From positions 1-64,000 of the forward strand of contig CAIXIJ010000005.1 in assembly GCA_903919455.1 (NCBI GenBank): a stretch of 64,000 bases of DNA. The letters are read 5' to 3'. The DNA comes from an uncultured Acidimicrobiaceae bacterium. Lineage in GTDB: Bacteria > Actinomycetota > Acidimicrobiia > Acidimicrobiales > Ilumatobacteraceae. The notes beneath the pieces are model-generated. The model was not told the origin of the DNA, ran no database searches, and saw nothing but the letters and a program-made list of their open reading frames with translations. The number at the start of each line of letters is the position of its first letter. Position 1 is the first letter of the stretch. Below, in pieces: positions 55,499 to 64,000 of the stretch. Position numbers and translations under genes: made by a program.

Positions 55499-56464
55499 GT
55501 GACGGCCGCCCCTATTCCGCCCTCCCCCACGTTTTCGCAACTCTTCGATGCGATCACCCAGAACATCTCATCCGTGGTGCACGGCAAGCGCGAGGCCATC
55601 GATCTGGCCGTGATGTGCCTGCTTGCGGAAGGCCATCTCCTCATCGAAGACGTACCGGGCGTGGGCAAGACGAGCCTCGCCAAGGCCATGGCGGCGTCCA
55701 TCGACTGCACCTGGAAACGCGTGCAGTTCACCCCCGACCTCCTGCCCGCCGACCTCGTTGGTGTCAGCGTGTTCCAACGGGCCACCGAGTCGTTCGTGTT
55801 CCAACCCGGTCCGATGTTCGCCAACATCGTGCTAGCCGACGAGATCAACCGCGCATCGCCGAAGACCCAGTCGGCACTGCTCGAGGCGATGGAGGAGCGC
55901 CAGGTCAGCGCAGATGGTGTCAGCCATCCGCTGCCCCACCCGTTCATGGTGGCGGCCACCCAGAACCCGGTGGAGCAGGAGGGCACCTATCGCCTTCCCG
56001 AGAGCCAACTCGACCGATTCCTCATGCGCCTGTCGCTCGGTTACCCAGGTCGCGATGCCGAACTCGCCATCCTCGACAGCAACGGTGCCGCCGACGCGTT
56101 GCACCTGCTGCGACCGGTCATCAGCGCCAGCGAAGTGGTGCGTATGTGTCAGGCCGTGCGCACCGTGCACATCGCCGACCCGCTGAAGGGCTACATGGTG
56201 GATCTCGCCGAGGCCAGCCGCAACCATCCCGGTCTGCTGCTCGGGTTGTCGCCGCGAGCCACCCTGCAACTCGCACGTGCCACCCGCGCTCACGCGGCGG
56301 CGCACGGACGCGACTACGCCATCCCCGACGATGTGAAGGTGGTCGCCGTGCCAGTGCTGGCCCACCGCGTGGTGCTGCGACCCGACGCCGGAGCGCGTGG
56401 CCTCAATGCCGAGTTGGTCATCCAAGATCTCTTCAACGCAGTGCCGGTTCCGGCAGGTCGCTGA
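55499..56464 (+). CDS. MoxR family AAA ATPase
   Basis: LLIEDVPGVGKTSLAKAMA, FVFQPGPMFANIVLADEINRASPKTQSALLEAMEERQVS, ATQNPVEQEGTYRLPESQLDRF. Confidence 0.95.
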   Translation: MTAAPIPPSPTFSQLFDAITQNISSVVHGKREAIDLAVMCLLAEGHLLIEDVPGVGKTSLAKAMAASIDCTWKRVQFTPDLLPADLVGVSVFQRATESFVFQPGPMFANIVLADEINRASPKTQSALLEAMEERQVSADGVSHPLPHPFMVAATQNPVEQEGTYRLPESQLDRFLMRLSLGYPGRDAELAILDSNGAADALHLLRPVISASEVVRMCQAVRTVHIADPLKGYMVDLAEASRNHPGLLLGLSPRATLQLARATRAHAAAHGRDYAIPDDVKVVAVPVLAHRVVLRPDAGARGLNAELVIQDLFNAVPVPAGR

Positions 56465-57606
56465 TGCCCACCCGGCAGGGCTGGTCCACTCTTGTTGCGG
56501 CCATCGTCGCATTCGTGACAGGCCGCCTCTTCGGCCTTCTCGAGTTGTACGTGCTCGGCACCGCCATGGTGGCGGTCTTCGTTGCTTCGCTCGTGTTGGT
56601 GAACCGGCGACTACCGACGATGCAGGTACGCCGCATCGCTCGTCCCTCCATGGTCTCGGTGGGTGAACCGGCCCGCGTCGACATCCAGTTGGCCAACCTC
56701 GCCCAGCGATCCACGCCACGCCTACGCCTGTGGGAACCAGTGGGAACCCGAGGTGGCGCACCCATGCAACTGGCACCGCTGCCGCCTGGCGACGTGGCTA
56801 CCGCTGCGTATCGCGTGCCCTCGGCACAACGAGGCGTGCTGCGAATCGGGCCCTTACGAGCCGAACGAACCGACCCGCTGGGGCTGTGCATGCGTACCGA
56901 CATTCTCGCCGGTAGCGGCGAGGTGCTCGTAGTGCCCGAGCGCGTGCCACTGGCATTTCCGGGCCTCAGCAGCAACGGCCGATTGGGCGAGCACCTCCGC
57001 ATGAAGAGTTGGGGGCAGACCGGGAGCGAGTTCCACTCGCAGCGCGAGTACGTACCCGGCGACGACCTGCGCCGCATCAACTGGAAGTCCTCCGCGCGAG
57101 CCGGCGAACTCATCGTGCGCGAAACGGCGGTGGAAGGAATTCGCCGCTGCGTGGTGGTGCTCGACACGATGGCGTCGGAGTACGACCCGGATTCGTTCGA
57201 GCGTGCCGTGGTAGCCGCGGCCAGTGTGGTTGCTGGCGCGATGAGCATGGGCATCGACACTCGTTTGGTTGCACCCGGCATCGATCTGCGCGGGCCAGAG
57301 GTGGCGCACGACTCGCTTCGCTGGCTCGCCACGGTGGACGCAGGCCAAGAGTTGGTGGATCACACGGCTTCCGGTCGAACGCACAGCGACGGTCTCGGTC
57401 TGCTCGTACTGGTCACCGGGTCCACGCAATCACCGGCAGCTGTGGCCACTCGGGCCAACGTGGCGCCCGACGAGTCGATGGTCACCATCACCGCGACCGA
57501 GTTGCCCTCCACCGGGAGTCGGTTCGTTGTCGACGGCACCTCGCTCACCGCACTGCAGCACGGGTGGAACCAGTTGGTGCTCGGCACAGCGACGGTGACG
57601 GTGTGA
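56464..57606 (+). CDS. DUF58 domain protein
   Basis: REYVPGDDLRRINWKSSARAGELIVRE; TGATG coupling with moxR; start trimmed from ORF 54433-57606. Confidence 0.93.
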   Translation: MPTRQGWSTLVAAIVAFVTGRLFGLLELYVLGTAMVAVFVASLVLVNRRLPTMQVRRIARPSMVSVGEPARVDIQLANLAQRSTPRLRLWEPVGTRGGAPMQLAPLPPGDVATAAYRVPSAQRGVLRIGPLRAERTDPLGLCMRTDILAGSGEVLVVPERVPLAFPGLSSNGRLGEHLRMKSWGQTGSEFHSQREYVPGDDLRRINWKSSARAGELIVRETAVEGIRRCVVVLDTMASEYDPDSFERAVVAAASVVAGAMSMGIDTRLVAPGIDLRGPEVAHDSLRWLATVDAGQELVDHTASGRTHSDGLGLLVLVTGSTQSPAAVATRANVAPDESMVTITATELPSTGSRFVVDGTSLTALQHGWNQLVLGTATVTV

Positions 57607-59858
57607 ACCCACTGCCTGCAACCAACAGTCGCTTCGCAGAAGCTCGGCCGCTCGCTACCGTTGCGCTGACGCTCCTCACCGCCGCGACCGCGGTGGCGCT
57701 GTGCCGCCTCTTCCCCGATTGGGCCTACCTACGCCCGATGTTGGCCATGGTCATCGGCATGCACCTCATCGCATTCGTTCTGCGCCTTGCCCGGGCGCCG
57801 TTGTGGGCCGCCATGCCGGTGATGGTGCTGGCGATGCTGCTGCTCACGGCCATCATCTACTACCGCGACACGCTGACGATGTCGTTGCCCACCGGCGAGA
57901 CCATCGAACTGTTGCGGCTGGACATTCGCCTGGTGATCGATCAGTTCGCCACCGCAGTCGCACCGGTGCCCAGCACCGGCAGCTTCGCCACGCTCACTGC
58001 AGGGGTGTTGGGCCTGTGCGTGATCCTGGGCGACACCTTCGCCTTTCGGGCGATGGGGCGCGTCGAGGCCGTGGTGCCCACCGCCGTGCTCTTCGTGTTC
58101 ACCTCAGCGCTTGGCGCCGATCGTCACCGAGTTGCCGTCTCGGTCCTCTGGATCACTGCCGCACTGCTCACCATCGCTGCATTGCGATTCTCCGACGCCG
58201 CCGAAGAGGGCGGATGGATGGGGTCGCGGCGCGTCACCTGGCTGGCGGCGCTGCCCGCCGTCGCCGCAGTGATCGGCGTCGGCGCGGTTGCCGCCGCATC
58301 GTTGGCGCCGCGCCTGCCCGGCGCCGGCGAGAGGGCGCTCATCGACACCCGCAACCGACAGGGCAGCGTCACCGAAGTGCTCAGTCCACTGGTCGACATT
58401 CGTTCGCGGATGAAGAACCGCGGCAACGCCGAGCTCTTCACCGTCGGCGCCGGCGGCACCGGCCATTACTGGCGGGTAGTGAGCCTTCCTGAGTTCGATG
58501 GCAACTCATGGTCGCCCCCGGAGGAAGACCTCGCGAAGCTCGGTGACCGATCAGGTGACGTCGCCCTGCCAGGCACCACCGTCAACCAGGTGTACACGAT
58601 CAAGGCGCTCGGCGGCCCCTTGGTGCCCGCCGCCTACCATCCCGTCCGAGCCACACCGGGCAGCTTGCTGTGGGCCGGCGAGTCGCAGAGCCTGGTGCTG
58701 CGCAAAGGGATGCACCGCGGCGATGGGTTCACCATTACCTCGATCATCACTTCCCCCACACCGGAACAACTGCGCGCCGCCACCGTGCAGGCAGCCGACC
58801 AGATCTACTACACATTGCCGAGCGGCCTCTCCGAGACCGCCATCGCGGAGGCCCGACGCGTCACCGATGGCATCGGCACCCCGTACGACCGGGCGATGGC
58901 ATTGCAGAACTACTTCCGCGACAACTTCACGTACAACCTGAACGTGCAACTTGGCAACAGCAACGACGCCATCGAGGCGTTCCTACGTGGTCGCGAAGGT
59001 TTCTGTCAGCAGTTCGCCGGCACCTTCGCCGTGATGGCGCGCTCAATCGGGCTACCGGCCCGTGTGGCCGTTGGCTACACACCGGGAGACCTCGGCGCCG
59101 ACGGCCTGTTCCACGTGTACGGCCGCCATGCACATGCGTGGCCGGAGGTGTGGTTCGACGGCATCGGGTGGCTGGCGTTCGAGCCCACACCCAGCCGCGG
59201 TAACCCCGATACTTCGCAGTACACGGGCGTGTTGGCCCAGCAGGACGACTCCGGCGGCACGAACGGCTCGAATGGGAAGCCCAACCCCACGCCGTCCACC
59301 ACGCCGGTGAGCGTGATTCGCGATCCGAATTCGAGCACCACGGTGCCGGGCTCCGGTCGCCCGGGCGGTACCGCCACCACCACCACCGCAGCCACTGCCA
59401 CCGGCTCGGGGGGAACATCGGGATCCAGCCTCATTGCGCTGCTGCTGCTCGGCAGCATTGCGGCACTGGTGCTCTGGATCCTCATGGCACCGCGCATCAT
59501 CGCAGCGATGCATCGTCGCGGCCCGCGCACACCGCGCGACCGCGTGATCCAGTCGTGGCACCGGGCATGTGCCTCGATGGCGTTGGCAGGCGCCCCGCCC
59601 GTTGGCGGTGCTACGCCGCTGGAGTACGCCGTCACTGCCGAAGAAAGCGTGGGAGTGAGCCACCACACCGTTCGCGAATTGGCGGTACAGGTCACCCGGG
59701 CCGTCTACTCGTCGGCCACCTTCGGGGAGGCGCTTGCGGTGCGATGCGAAACACTGGTCGCCGAAATCGATGGACGATGCCGCACCATCACACCGTGGTC
59801 GCTGCGTCTGAAGGCGATGATCGATCCGCGGCTGATGCGTCAACGCATCAACGGCTGA
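57603..59858 (+). CDS. TgpA-like transmembrane transglutaminase-domain protein
   Basis: N-terminal TM bundle; GREGFCQQFAGTFAVMARSIGLPARVAVGYTPG, HAHAWPEVWFDGIGWLAFEPTP; GTGA overlap. Confidence 0.94.
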   Translation: MNPLPATNSRFAEARPLATVALTLLTAATAVALCRLFPDWAYLRPMLAMVIGMHLIAFVLRLARAPLWAAMPVMVLAMLLLTAIIYYRDTLTMSLPTGETIELLRLDIRLVIDQFATAVAPVPSTGSFATLTAGVLGLCVILGDTFAFRAMGRVEAVVPTAVLFVFTSALGADRHRVAVSVLWITAALLTIAALRFSDAAEEGGWMGSRRVTWLAALPAVAAVIGVGAVAAASLAPRLPGAGERALIDTRNRQGSVTEVLSPLVDIRSRMKNRGNAELFTVGAGGTGHYWRVVSLPEFDGNSWSPPEEDLAKLGDRSGDVALPGTTVNQVYTIKALGGPLVPAAYHPVRATPGSLLWAGESQSLVLRKGMHRGDGFTITSIITSPTPEQLRAATVQAADQIYYTLPSGLSETAIAEARRVTDGIGTPYDRAMALQNYFRDNFTYNLNVQLGNSNDAIEAFLRGREGFCQQFAGTFAVMARSIGLPARVAVGYTPGDLGADGLFHVYGRHAHAWPEVWFDGIGWLAFEPTPSRGNPDTSQYTGVLAQQDDSGGTNGSNGKPNPTPSTTPVSVIRDPNSSTTVPGSGRPGGTATTTTAATATGSGGTSGSSLIALLLLGSIAALVLWILMAPRIIAAMHRRGPRTPRDRVIQSWHRACASMALAGAPPVGGATPLEYAVTAEESVGVSHHTVRELAVQVTRAVYSSATFGEALAVRCETLVAEIDGRCRTITPWSLRLKAMIDPRLMRQRING

Positions 59859-59870
59859 CGGCTCGCGGTG

Positions 59871-60233
59871 TTAGTTGCCGCTGCGAGGAGGCGGCCCGAA
59901 ACGGCCACGCATGGTTTCGCTGAGATGCCCAAGGCCGGCTTCGCCGAGCGAACGAGCATTGCGTTCGCACACCAACGCCGCAACCACAGCACCGATGAAT
60001 GCCACGAACGACAGATACGGGCTGACAGAGAGCAGCCCGACGGTGAGGACCAGGCAGATCACTGCCGCTACACCCGACAACACCAGCACCCGCCGGTTCC
60101 CATCGCTGCGGTGATGCATGTCGCGTCCAAAACCTGGGTCGCGCTGAAGTTGCTCTTCAATCTGGCGGAGGATGCGTTGTTCGTCTTCCGAGAGCGGCAC
60201 GTCGAGCTCCTGAGCAATGGGTGTTCGCATCAT
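59871..60233 (-). CDS. DUF3040 domain membrane protein
   Basis: PLSEDEQRILRQIEEQLQRDPGF plus two TM segments. Confidence 0.85.
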   Translation of the reverse strand: MMRTPIAQELDVPLSEDEQRILRQIEEQLQRDPGFGRDMHHRSDGNRRVLVLSGVAAVICLVLTVGLLSVSPYLSFVAFIGAVVAALVCERNARSLGEAGLGHLSETMRGRFGPPPRSGN

Positions 60234-60267
60234 CGCAGAATTCGGGCGGCGAGACAACGCGGCCGCG

Positions 60268-61521
60268 TCAGTTGGGCTGCTGGTCGGGCCCCCACTGCTG
60301 CGCTCCCCGCCGCACCAGTCGGAGTTTGCTCCCCTGGACGGCGCTCGCCGGGCCGATGGCTGCGGACCCGAACCGCGCCCGGATGGCATCGACGGTCTGC
60401 TCGGCAGCCTCCCAATGCTCCTCGGCGAACAGATCGTCGAACGTCAGCTGCTCGGCTGGGGCGCCGAAGTTGCTGCTGCTGACGCCCAGCAACCGCACCC
60501 CTGGCGTCGGGTCGACCGCATCGAGCAGCGGCTCCACCGCCTGCACGATGGCATGAGCCGTCGCCACCGCCGATGGCAGCGTGACCGACCTGGTGATGGT
60601 GTGGAATCCGGCGAAACGAACCTTCAGTTGCAGTGTTCGAGCCCCGGTGCCATGGGCGCGGAGGCGACCAGCTACACCGTCGGCCAGCCGCACGAGTTCG
60701 CGCCGAAGTTCCTCGTGCGTGAACAGATCGGTGGCATACGTCTCTTCATGGCCGATGGACTTCGCCTCGCGGTCCACCTCCACCGGGCGATCGTCCTCGG
60801 CCCAGCTCAAGCGGTGGAGATGGTGCCCGTGTGCCGCACCGATGGCGCCAACGAGCACGGACTCGTCGAGATCGGCGAGATCCTTCACCGTGTGCACCCC
60901 GAGCCGTTCGAGTCGCTCCAGGGTGGCTGGGCCTACTCCCCACAACGCCTTGACGGGGAGCGGGTGGAGGAAGGCGAGCTCCTCCCCTGGCCGCACCTCG
61001 TGCACGCCGGACCCGGCGTGCACCCCATCGGGCCGAGGAATGGGCTTGGCTGCCTTCGAGGCCAGCTTCGCCAAGAACTTGTTGGGGGCAACCCCCACGC
61101 TGCATCGCAGCTGCAGGGCCGACCAGACTTCATCGCGGACCAGTCCGGCGATGGCGACGCCGTCGCCGAACAGCCGCACCGAACCCGTGACATCGAGGAA
61201 TGCCTCGTCGAGAGCGAGCGGCTCGATGTAGGGGGTGACGGATTGGAAGATCTGATGCACGTCGCGGCTCACCGAGGCATACAGCTCGTGATCGCCCGGG
61301 AGAAAGACCGCGTTCGGGCACAGCCGGCGCGCCGTGCTCGAGGGCATTGCCGAGAACACCCCGAATCGACGGGCCTCGTACGACGCAGCAGCGATGACCC
61401 CGCGGTTGCCGGTACCGCCGACGACCACCGGCTTGCCGACCAGGTCGGGCCGCCGCCGCAACTCCACACTCACATAGAAGGCATCCATGTCGACGTGCAG
61501 GATGGTGCGGAGAGGTGTCAT
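60268..61521 (-). CDS. dinB: DNA polymerase IV (Y family)
   Basis: ILHVDMDAFYVSVELRRRPDLVGKPVVVGG, LALDEAFLDVTGS, GVGPATLERLERLGVHTVKDLA. Confidence 0.95.
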   Translation of the reverse strand: MTPLRTILHVDMDAFYVSVELRRRPDLVGKPVVVGGTGNRGVIAAASYEARRFGVFSAMPSSTARRLCPNAVFLPGDHELYASVSRDVHQIFQSVTPYIEPLALDEAFLDVTGSVRLFGDGVAIAGLVRDEVWSALQLRCSVGVAPNKFLAKLASKAAKPIPRPDGVHAGSGVHEVRPGEELAFLHPLPVKALWGVGPATLERLERLGVHTVKDLADLDESVLVGAIGAAHGHHLHRLSWAEDDRPVEVDREAKSIGHEETYATDLFTHEELRRELVRLADGVAGRLRAHGTGARTLQLKVRFAGFHTITRSVTLPSAVATAHAIVQAVEPLLDAVDPTPGVRLLGVSSSNFGAPAEQLTFDDLFAEEHWEAAEQTVDAIRARFGSAAIGPASAVQGSKLRLVRRGAQQWGPDQQPN

Positions 61522-62000
61522 GTGAGCCGTTCCACGCGCCCCGAATTGCGTTGCGTGCCGCGCAGAACGAAGCCGTAGCTCCCGCCGCGCGCTCCAGCCA
61601 ACCACTCGCCCACCGGCGTATGGACCCACGGGGGGCTGGCCTGGAGGAGCACGGGTGCTTCTACAGCAGTGGCGTGGCGCACTTCCTCCACGATGCCGTC
61701 GGGGTCGGCGATCACGATCTCGCCGGTCACGCCCACTGCCTCCCACGCCTCGACTCGGAGTTGCCACCCCATATCGGGGGCGTCGACAGTGACGGTGTAG
61801 GACCGCTCTGTCCAGCCCGTCACCGACATGCCCGTTTCCTCGAACACTTCGCGTGCGAGGCCCTCCAGCAGGGTCTCACCGGGGTCGATCACGCCACCCG
61901 GTGGTGTCCATTCGATCGACTGATCGCGTCGGCGATTCCCCACGAGCACGAGACCATCCCCGTGGCGGATGAGGGCACCGCCGACGGTCCATTGACGCAT
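61518..62000 (-). CDS. NUDIX hydrolase
   Basis: GGVIDPGETLLEGLAREVFEETGMSV Nudix box. Confidence 0.95.
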   Translation of the reverse strand: MRQWTVGGALIRHGDGLVLVGNRRRDQSIEWTPPGGVIDPGETLLEGLAREVFEETGMSVTGWTERSYTVTVDAPDMGWQLRVEAWEAVGVTGEIVIADPDGIVEEVRHATAVEAPVLLQASPPWVHTPVGEWLAGARGGSYGFVLRGTQRNSGRVERLT

Positions 62001-62031
62001 GACACCAGTGTGCCACAGGAACAGATGTTCG

Positions 62032-62775
62032 TCAGAGGCCCGTTGCCCGACGGCGACGGCGACCTCGGAAGTCGCCGAGCCAGAGTCGGCCCACCAGCAC
62101 GAACGCCTCGCTGATGATGCTGCCCGACATCTTCGACTCGCCAGCCGTGCGGTCGCGGAACGAGATCGGAAACTCCACCACCTTGCCGAGATGACTCACG
62201 AGGCGATACGTCATCTCGACCTGAAAGCCGTACCCCTCCGCACGGACGGTTTCGAACTCCATCCCGATCAACGCCGCCGACCGATACGCCCGATACCCGG
62301 CCGTCGCATCGTTCACTGCCAGTCCGAGTACACCAGCCGCATAGCGGTTACCCCAACGTGAGAGCAACCGACGCTTCCGCGGCCAGTCCACAGTGCGTCC
62401 ACCCGGCACGTACCGACTGCCGATGGCGAGATCGGCTCCGTGCTCGACGTTGGAGATCAACGCGGGTAGGACCAGCGGATCATGGGACAGATCGGCGTCC
62501 ATCTGCACACAGATCTCTGCACCATCATCGATGGCGCGGCGAAGGCCCGCCCGGTAGGCATGGCCCAGACCGTTCTTCTCCTTGCGACGCAGTACATCGA
62601 TGTTGCCGAGCTCACGCCCCAATGCCTCCGCACGATCGGCGGTGCCGTCGGGACTGCCGTCGTCGACCACCAAGACCCTTGCGTCGGGCGCGACGGCGCG
62701 GACACTGCGCAGCAGCCGTTCGATGTTGCCGATCTCGTTGTAGGTGGGTACGACCACGGTTGCACGCACGGTCAC
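62032..62775 (-). CDS. GT2 polyprenol monophosphomannose synthase-like
   Basis: TVVVPTYNEIGNIERLL, VVDDGSPDGTAD, GLGHAYRAGLRRAIDDGAEICVQMDADLSHDP. Confidence 0.9.
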   Translation of the reverse strand: MTVRATVVVPTYNEIGNIERLLRSVRAVAPDARVLVVDDGSPDGTADRAEALGRELGNIDVLRRKEKNGLGHAYRAGLRRAIDDGAEICVQMDADLSHDPLVLPALISNVEHGADLAIGSRYVPGGRTVDWPRKRRLLSRWGNRYAAGVLGLAVNDATAGYRAYRSAALIGMEFETVRAEGYGFQVEMTYRLVSHLGKVVEFPISFRDRTAGESKMSGSIISEAFVLVGRLWLGDFRGRRRRRATGL

Positions 62776-62793
62776 GGAGCCTACGCTGAGAGG

Positions 62794-63069
62794 GTGACCG
62801 AAGAACGACCCCTCTCCGCGCTCCCCTCACCGGCGGCTCGCGTGGCGGCATTCATGGCCATCCTGCTCGGCGGCGTTGCCGGAGGAGTGATCGGCTACAC
62901 GTTGGTGAAACTGCAGTGCTCCGGGAGGTGCGACACCCCGAAGGGAATCGGCCTGCTGCTCGGCGCCACGCTGGCGGCGGGTGGGATGAGCATCGTCGCC
63001 GTCCTCGTGCTGCGAGCACTCGGCGAGTGGCGCCAGATCGAGCAGCGGGAACGGTCAAGCGCATCGTGA
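62794..63069 (+). CDS. Small two-TM membrane protein
   Basis: VTEERPLSALPSPAARVAAFMAILLGGVAGGVIGYTLV...; GTGA overlap with next gene. Confidence 0.65.
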   Translation: MTEERPLSALPSPAARVAAFMAILLGGVAGGVIGYTLVKLQCSGRCDTPKGIGLLLGATLAAGGMSIVAVLVLRALGEWRQIEQRERSSAS

Positions 63070-63869
63070 CCGAACTCGGCCAGGAACTGCTGCAACTTGC
63101 CACACGGCTGGCAGTGGAGGCCGGCCAGATGGTCCGCGACGGCCGATCCGCGCGCGGCATCAGTGTTCGCGACACCAAGTCGTCGGCCACCGACACGGTG
63201 ACCGAGTTCGACAGGGCGAGCGAACTCCTCATCGTCGGCGGCATCACGGCCGCCCGACCCGACGACGGCATCGTTGGCGAAGAAGGCACGTCAACCGACG
63301 GCACGTCGGGCATCAGCTGGTTGATCGACCCAATTGATGGCACCACGAACTTTCTCTACGGACTTCCCGGCTACGCCGTCAGCATCGCGGCGCAATCCGC
63401 AACCGATACCGAGGTGGGCGTGGTCTACGTGCCGGCCACCGACGAACTGTTCGCCGCACTACGCGGACACGGCGCAACCTTGAACGGGAACCCCATTCGA
63501 TGCAGCACCACCGCCGAGCGTTCGATGGCGCTGGTGGCCACCGGCTTCAGCTACCTACCGGAACGCCGAGCAGTGCAAGCGCGCCGCGCCGCCGCGCTCA
63601 TTCCGCAAGTACGCGATATCCGCCGCCTCGGTGCAGCGGCCGCAGATCTGTGTTACGTGGCCGCCGGTCGCCTCGACGTGTACTACGAGGAGTTCCTCGG
63701 GCCGTGGGACCTTGCCGCCGGTGAACTGATCGCCCGAGAGGCCGGATGCCGCTCGGGCAGCCTCGATGGTGGCCCCGTTCGCCCGTCCTCGGTGCTGGTC
63801 GCGAACCCGTGGTTGTTCGAGGACACACGCGCGTTGATCGCCCGCATCGACGCTGATCTGGCATCATGA
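63066..63869 (+). CDS. Inositol monophosphatase family protein
   Basis: ISWLIDPIDGTTNFLYGLPGYAVSIA; GPWDLAAGELIAREAG. Confidence 0.95.
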   Translation: MTELGQELLQLATRLAVEAGQMVRDGRSARGISVRDTKSSATDTVTEFDRASELLIVGGITAARPDDGIVGEEGTSTDGTSGISWLIDPIDGTTNFLYGLPGYAVSIAAQSATDTEVGVVYVPATDELFAALRGHGATLNGNPIRCSTTAERSMALVATGFSYLPERRAVQARRAAALIPQVRDIRRLGAAAADLCYVAAGRLDVYYEEFLGPWDLAAGELIAREAGCRSGSLDGGPVRPSSVLVANPWLFEDTRALIARIDADLAS

Positions 63870-64000
63870 AGGGTGTGGGTACCCGCATCCTTTCCGTGGA
63901 AGACGACGAACGCATCCGAACTGCGGTGAAGCTCGCGCTCGAGGATGAAGGCTGGACCGTCGACGAGGCGGGAAGCGGCGAGGAAGCCATCGAGCTGTTC
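63866..64000 (+). CDS. Response regulator, N-terminal part only (runs off window)
   Basis: ATGA overlap; MKGVGTRILSVEDDERIRTAVKLALEDEGWTVDEAGSGEEAIELF. Confidence 0.85.
   Translation, partial: MKGVGTRILSVEDDERIRTAVKLALEDEGWTVDEAGSGEEAIELF

Noticed and set aside
54433-57606. 1057-aa ORF as a single large protein
   Set aside because: Only the part from ATG 56464 has DUF58 homology; the upstream part is antisense to ROK kinase and overlaps moxR.
1-64000. Search for tRNA/rRNA genes, prophage, IS elements, toxin-antitoxin or defence systems
   Set aside because: None recognised by eye; the single HNH endonuclease has no defence neighbours. A tRNAscan/HMM search would be needed to be definitive.

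Overview
High-GC actinobacterial chromosomal segment. The gene content (mycothiol ligase MshC, proteasome activator Bpa, F420-dependent reductase, DUF3040, FtsZ-SepF-DivIVA) suggests Acidimicrobiia, but this is inference. The core is an almost complete dcw/ylm/lsp division and cell-wall supercluster on the minus strand (about 27.7-51.6 kb): mraZ, rsmH, ftsL-like, ftsI, murE, mraY, murD, ftsW, murG, murC, murB, ftsQ, ftsZ, pgeF, yggS, sepF, divIVA, ileS, DksA-like, lspA, rluD. murF and ylmG are absent from their usual positions. Upstream of mraZ I can read a promoter flanked by MraZ-type TGGGN boxes, and further upstream a structured 40-bp-period repeat and G-quadruplex-prone tracts. ileS has a clear translational T-box leader. 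The least ordinary region is 1.5-10.2 kb: three sensor kinases around a tightly coupled operon of two paralogous secreted four-cysteine proteins, a transmembrane hybrid kinase and a REC-EAL protein with intact catalytic motifs. This is my best candidate for an undescribed system. Smaller observations: a probable 1-nt frameshift splitting a pentapeptide/DinB-like protein, a cysteine-less DksA homologue with an H1-like tail, a 57-aa ORF after ileS, minisatellites in ftsQ, and leaderless promoters. No tRNA, rRNA, CRISPR array, IS element or prophage was recognised.
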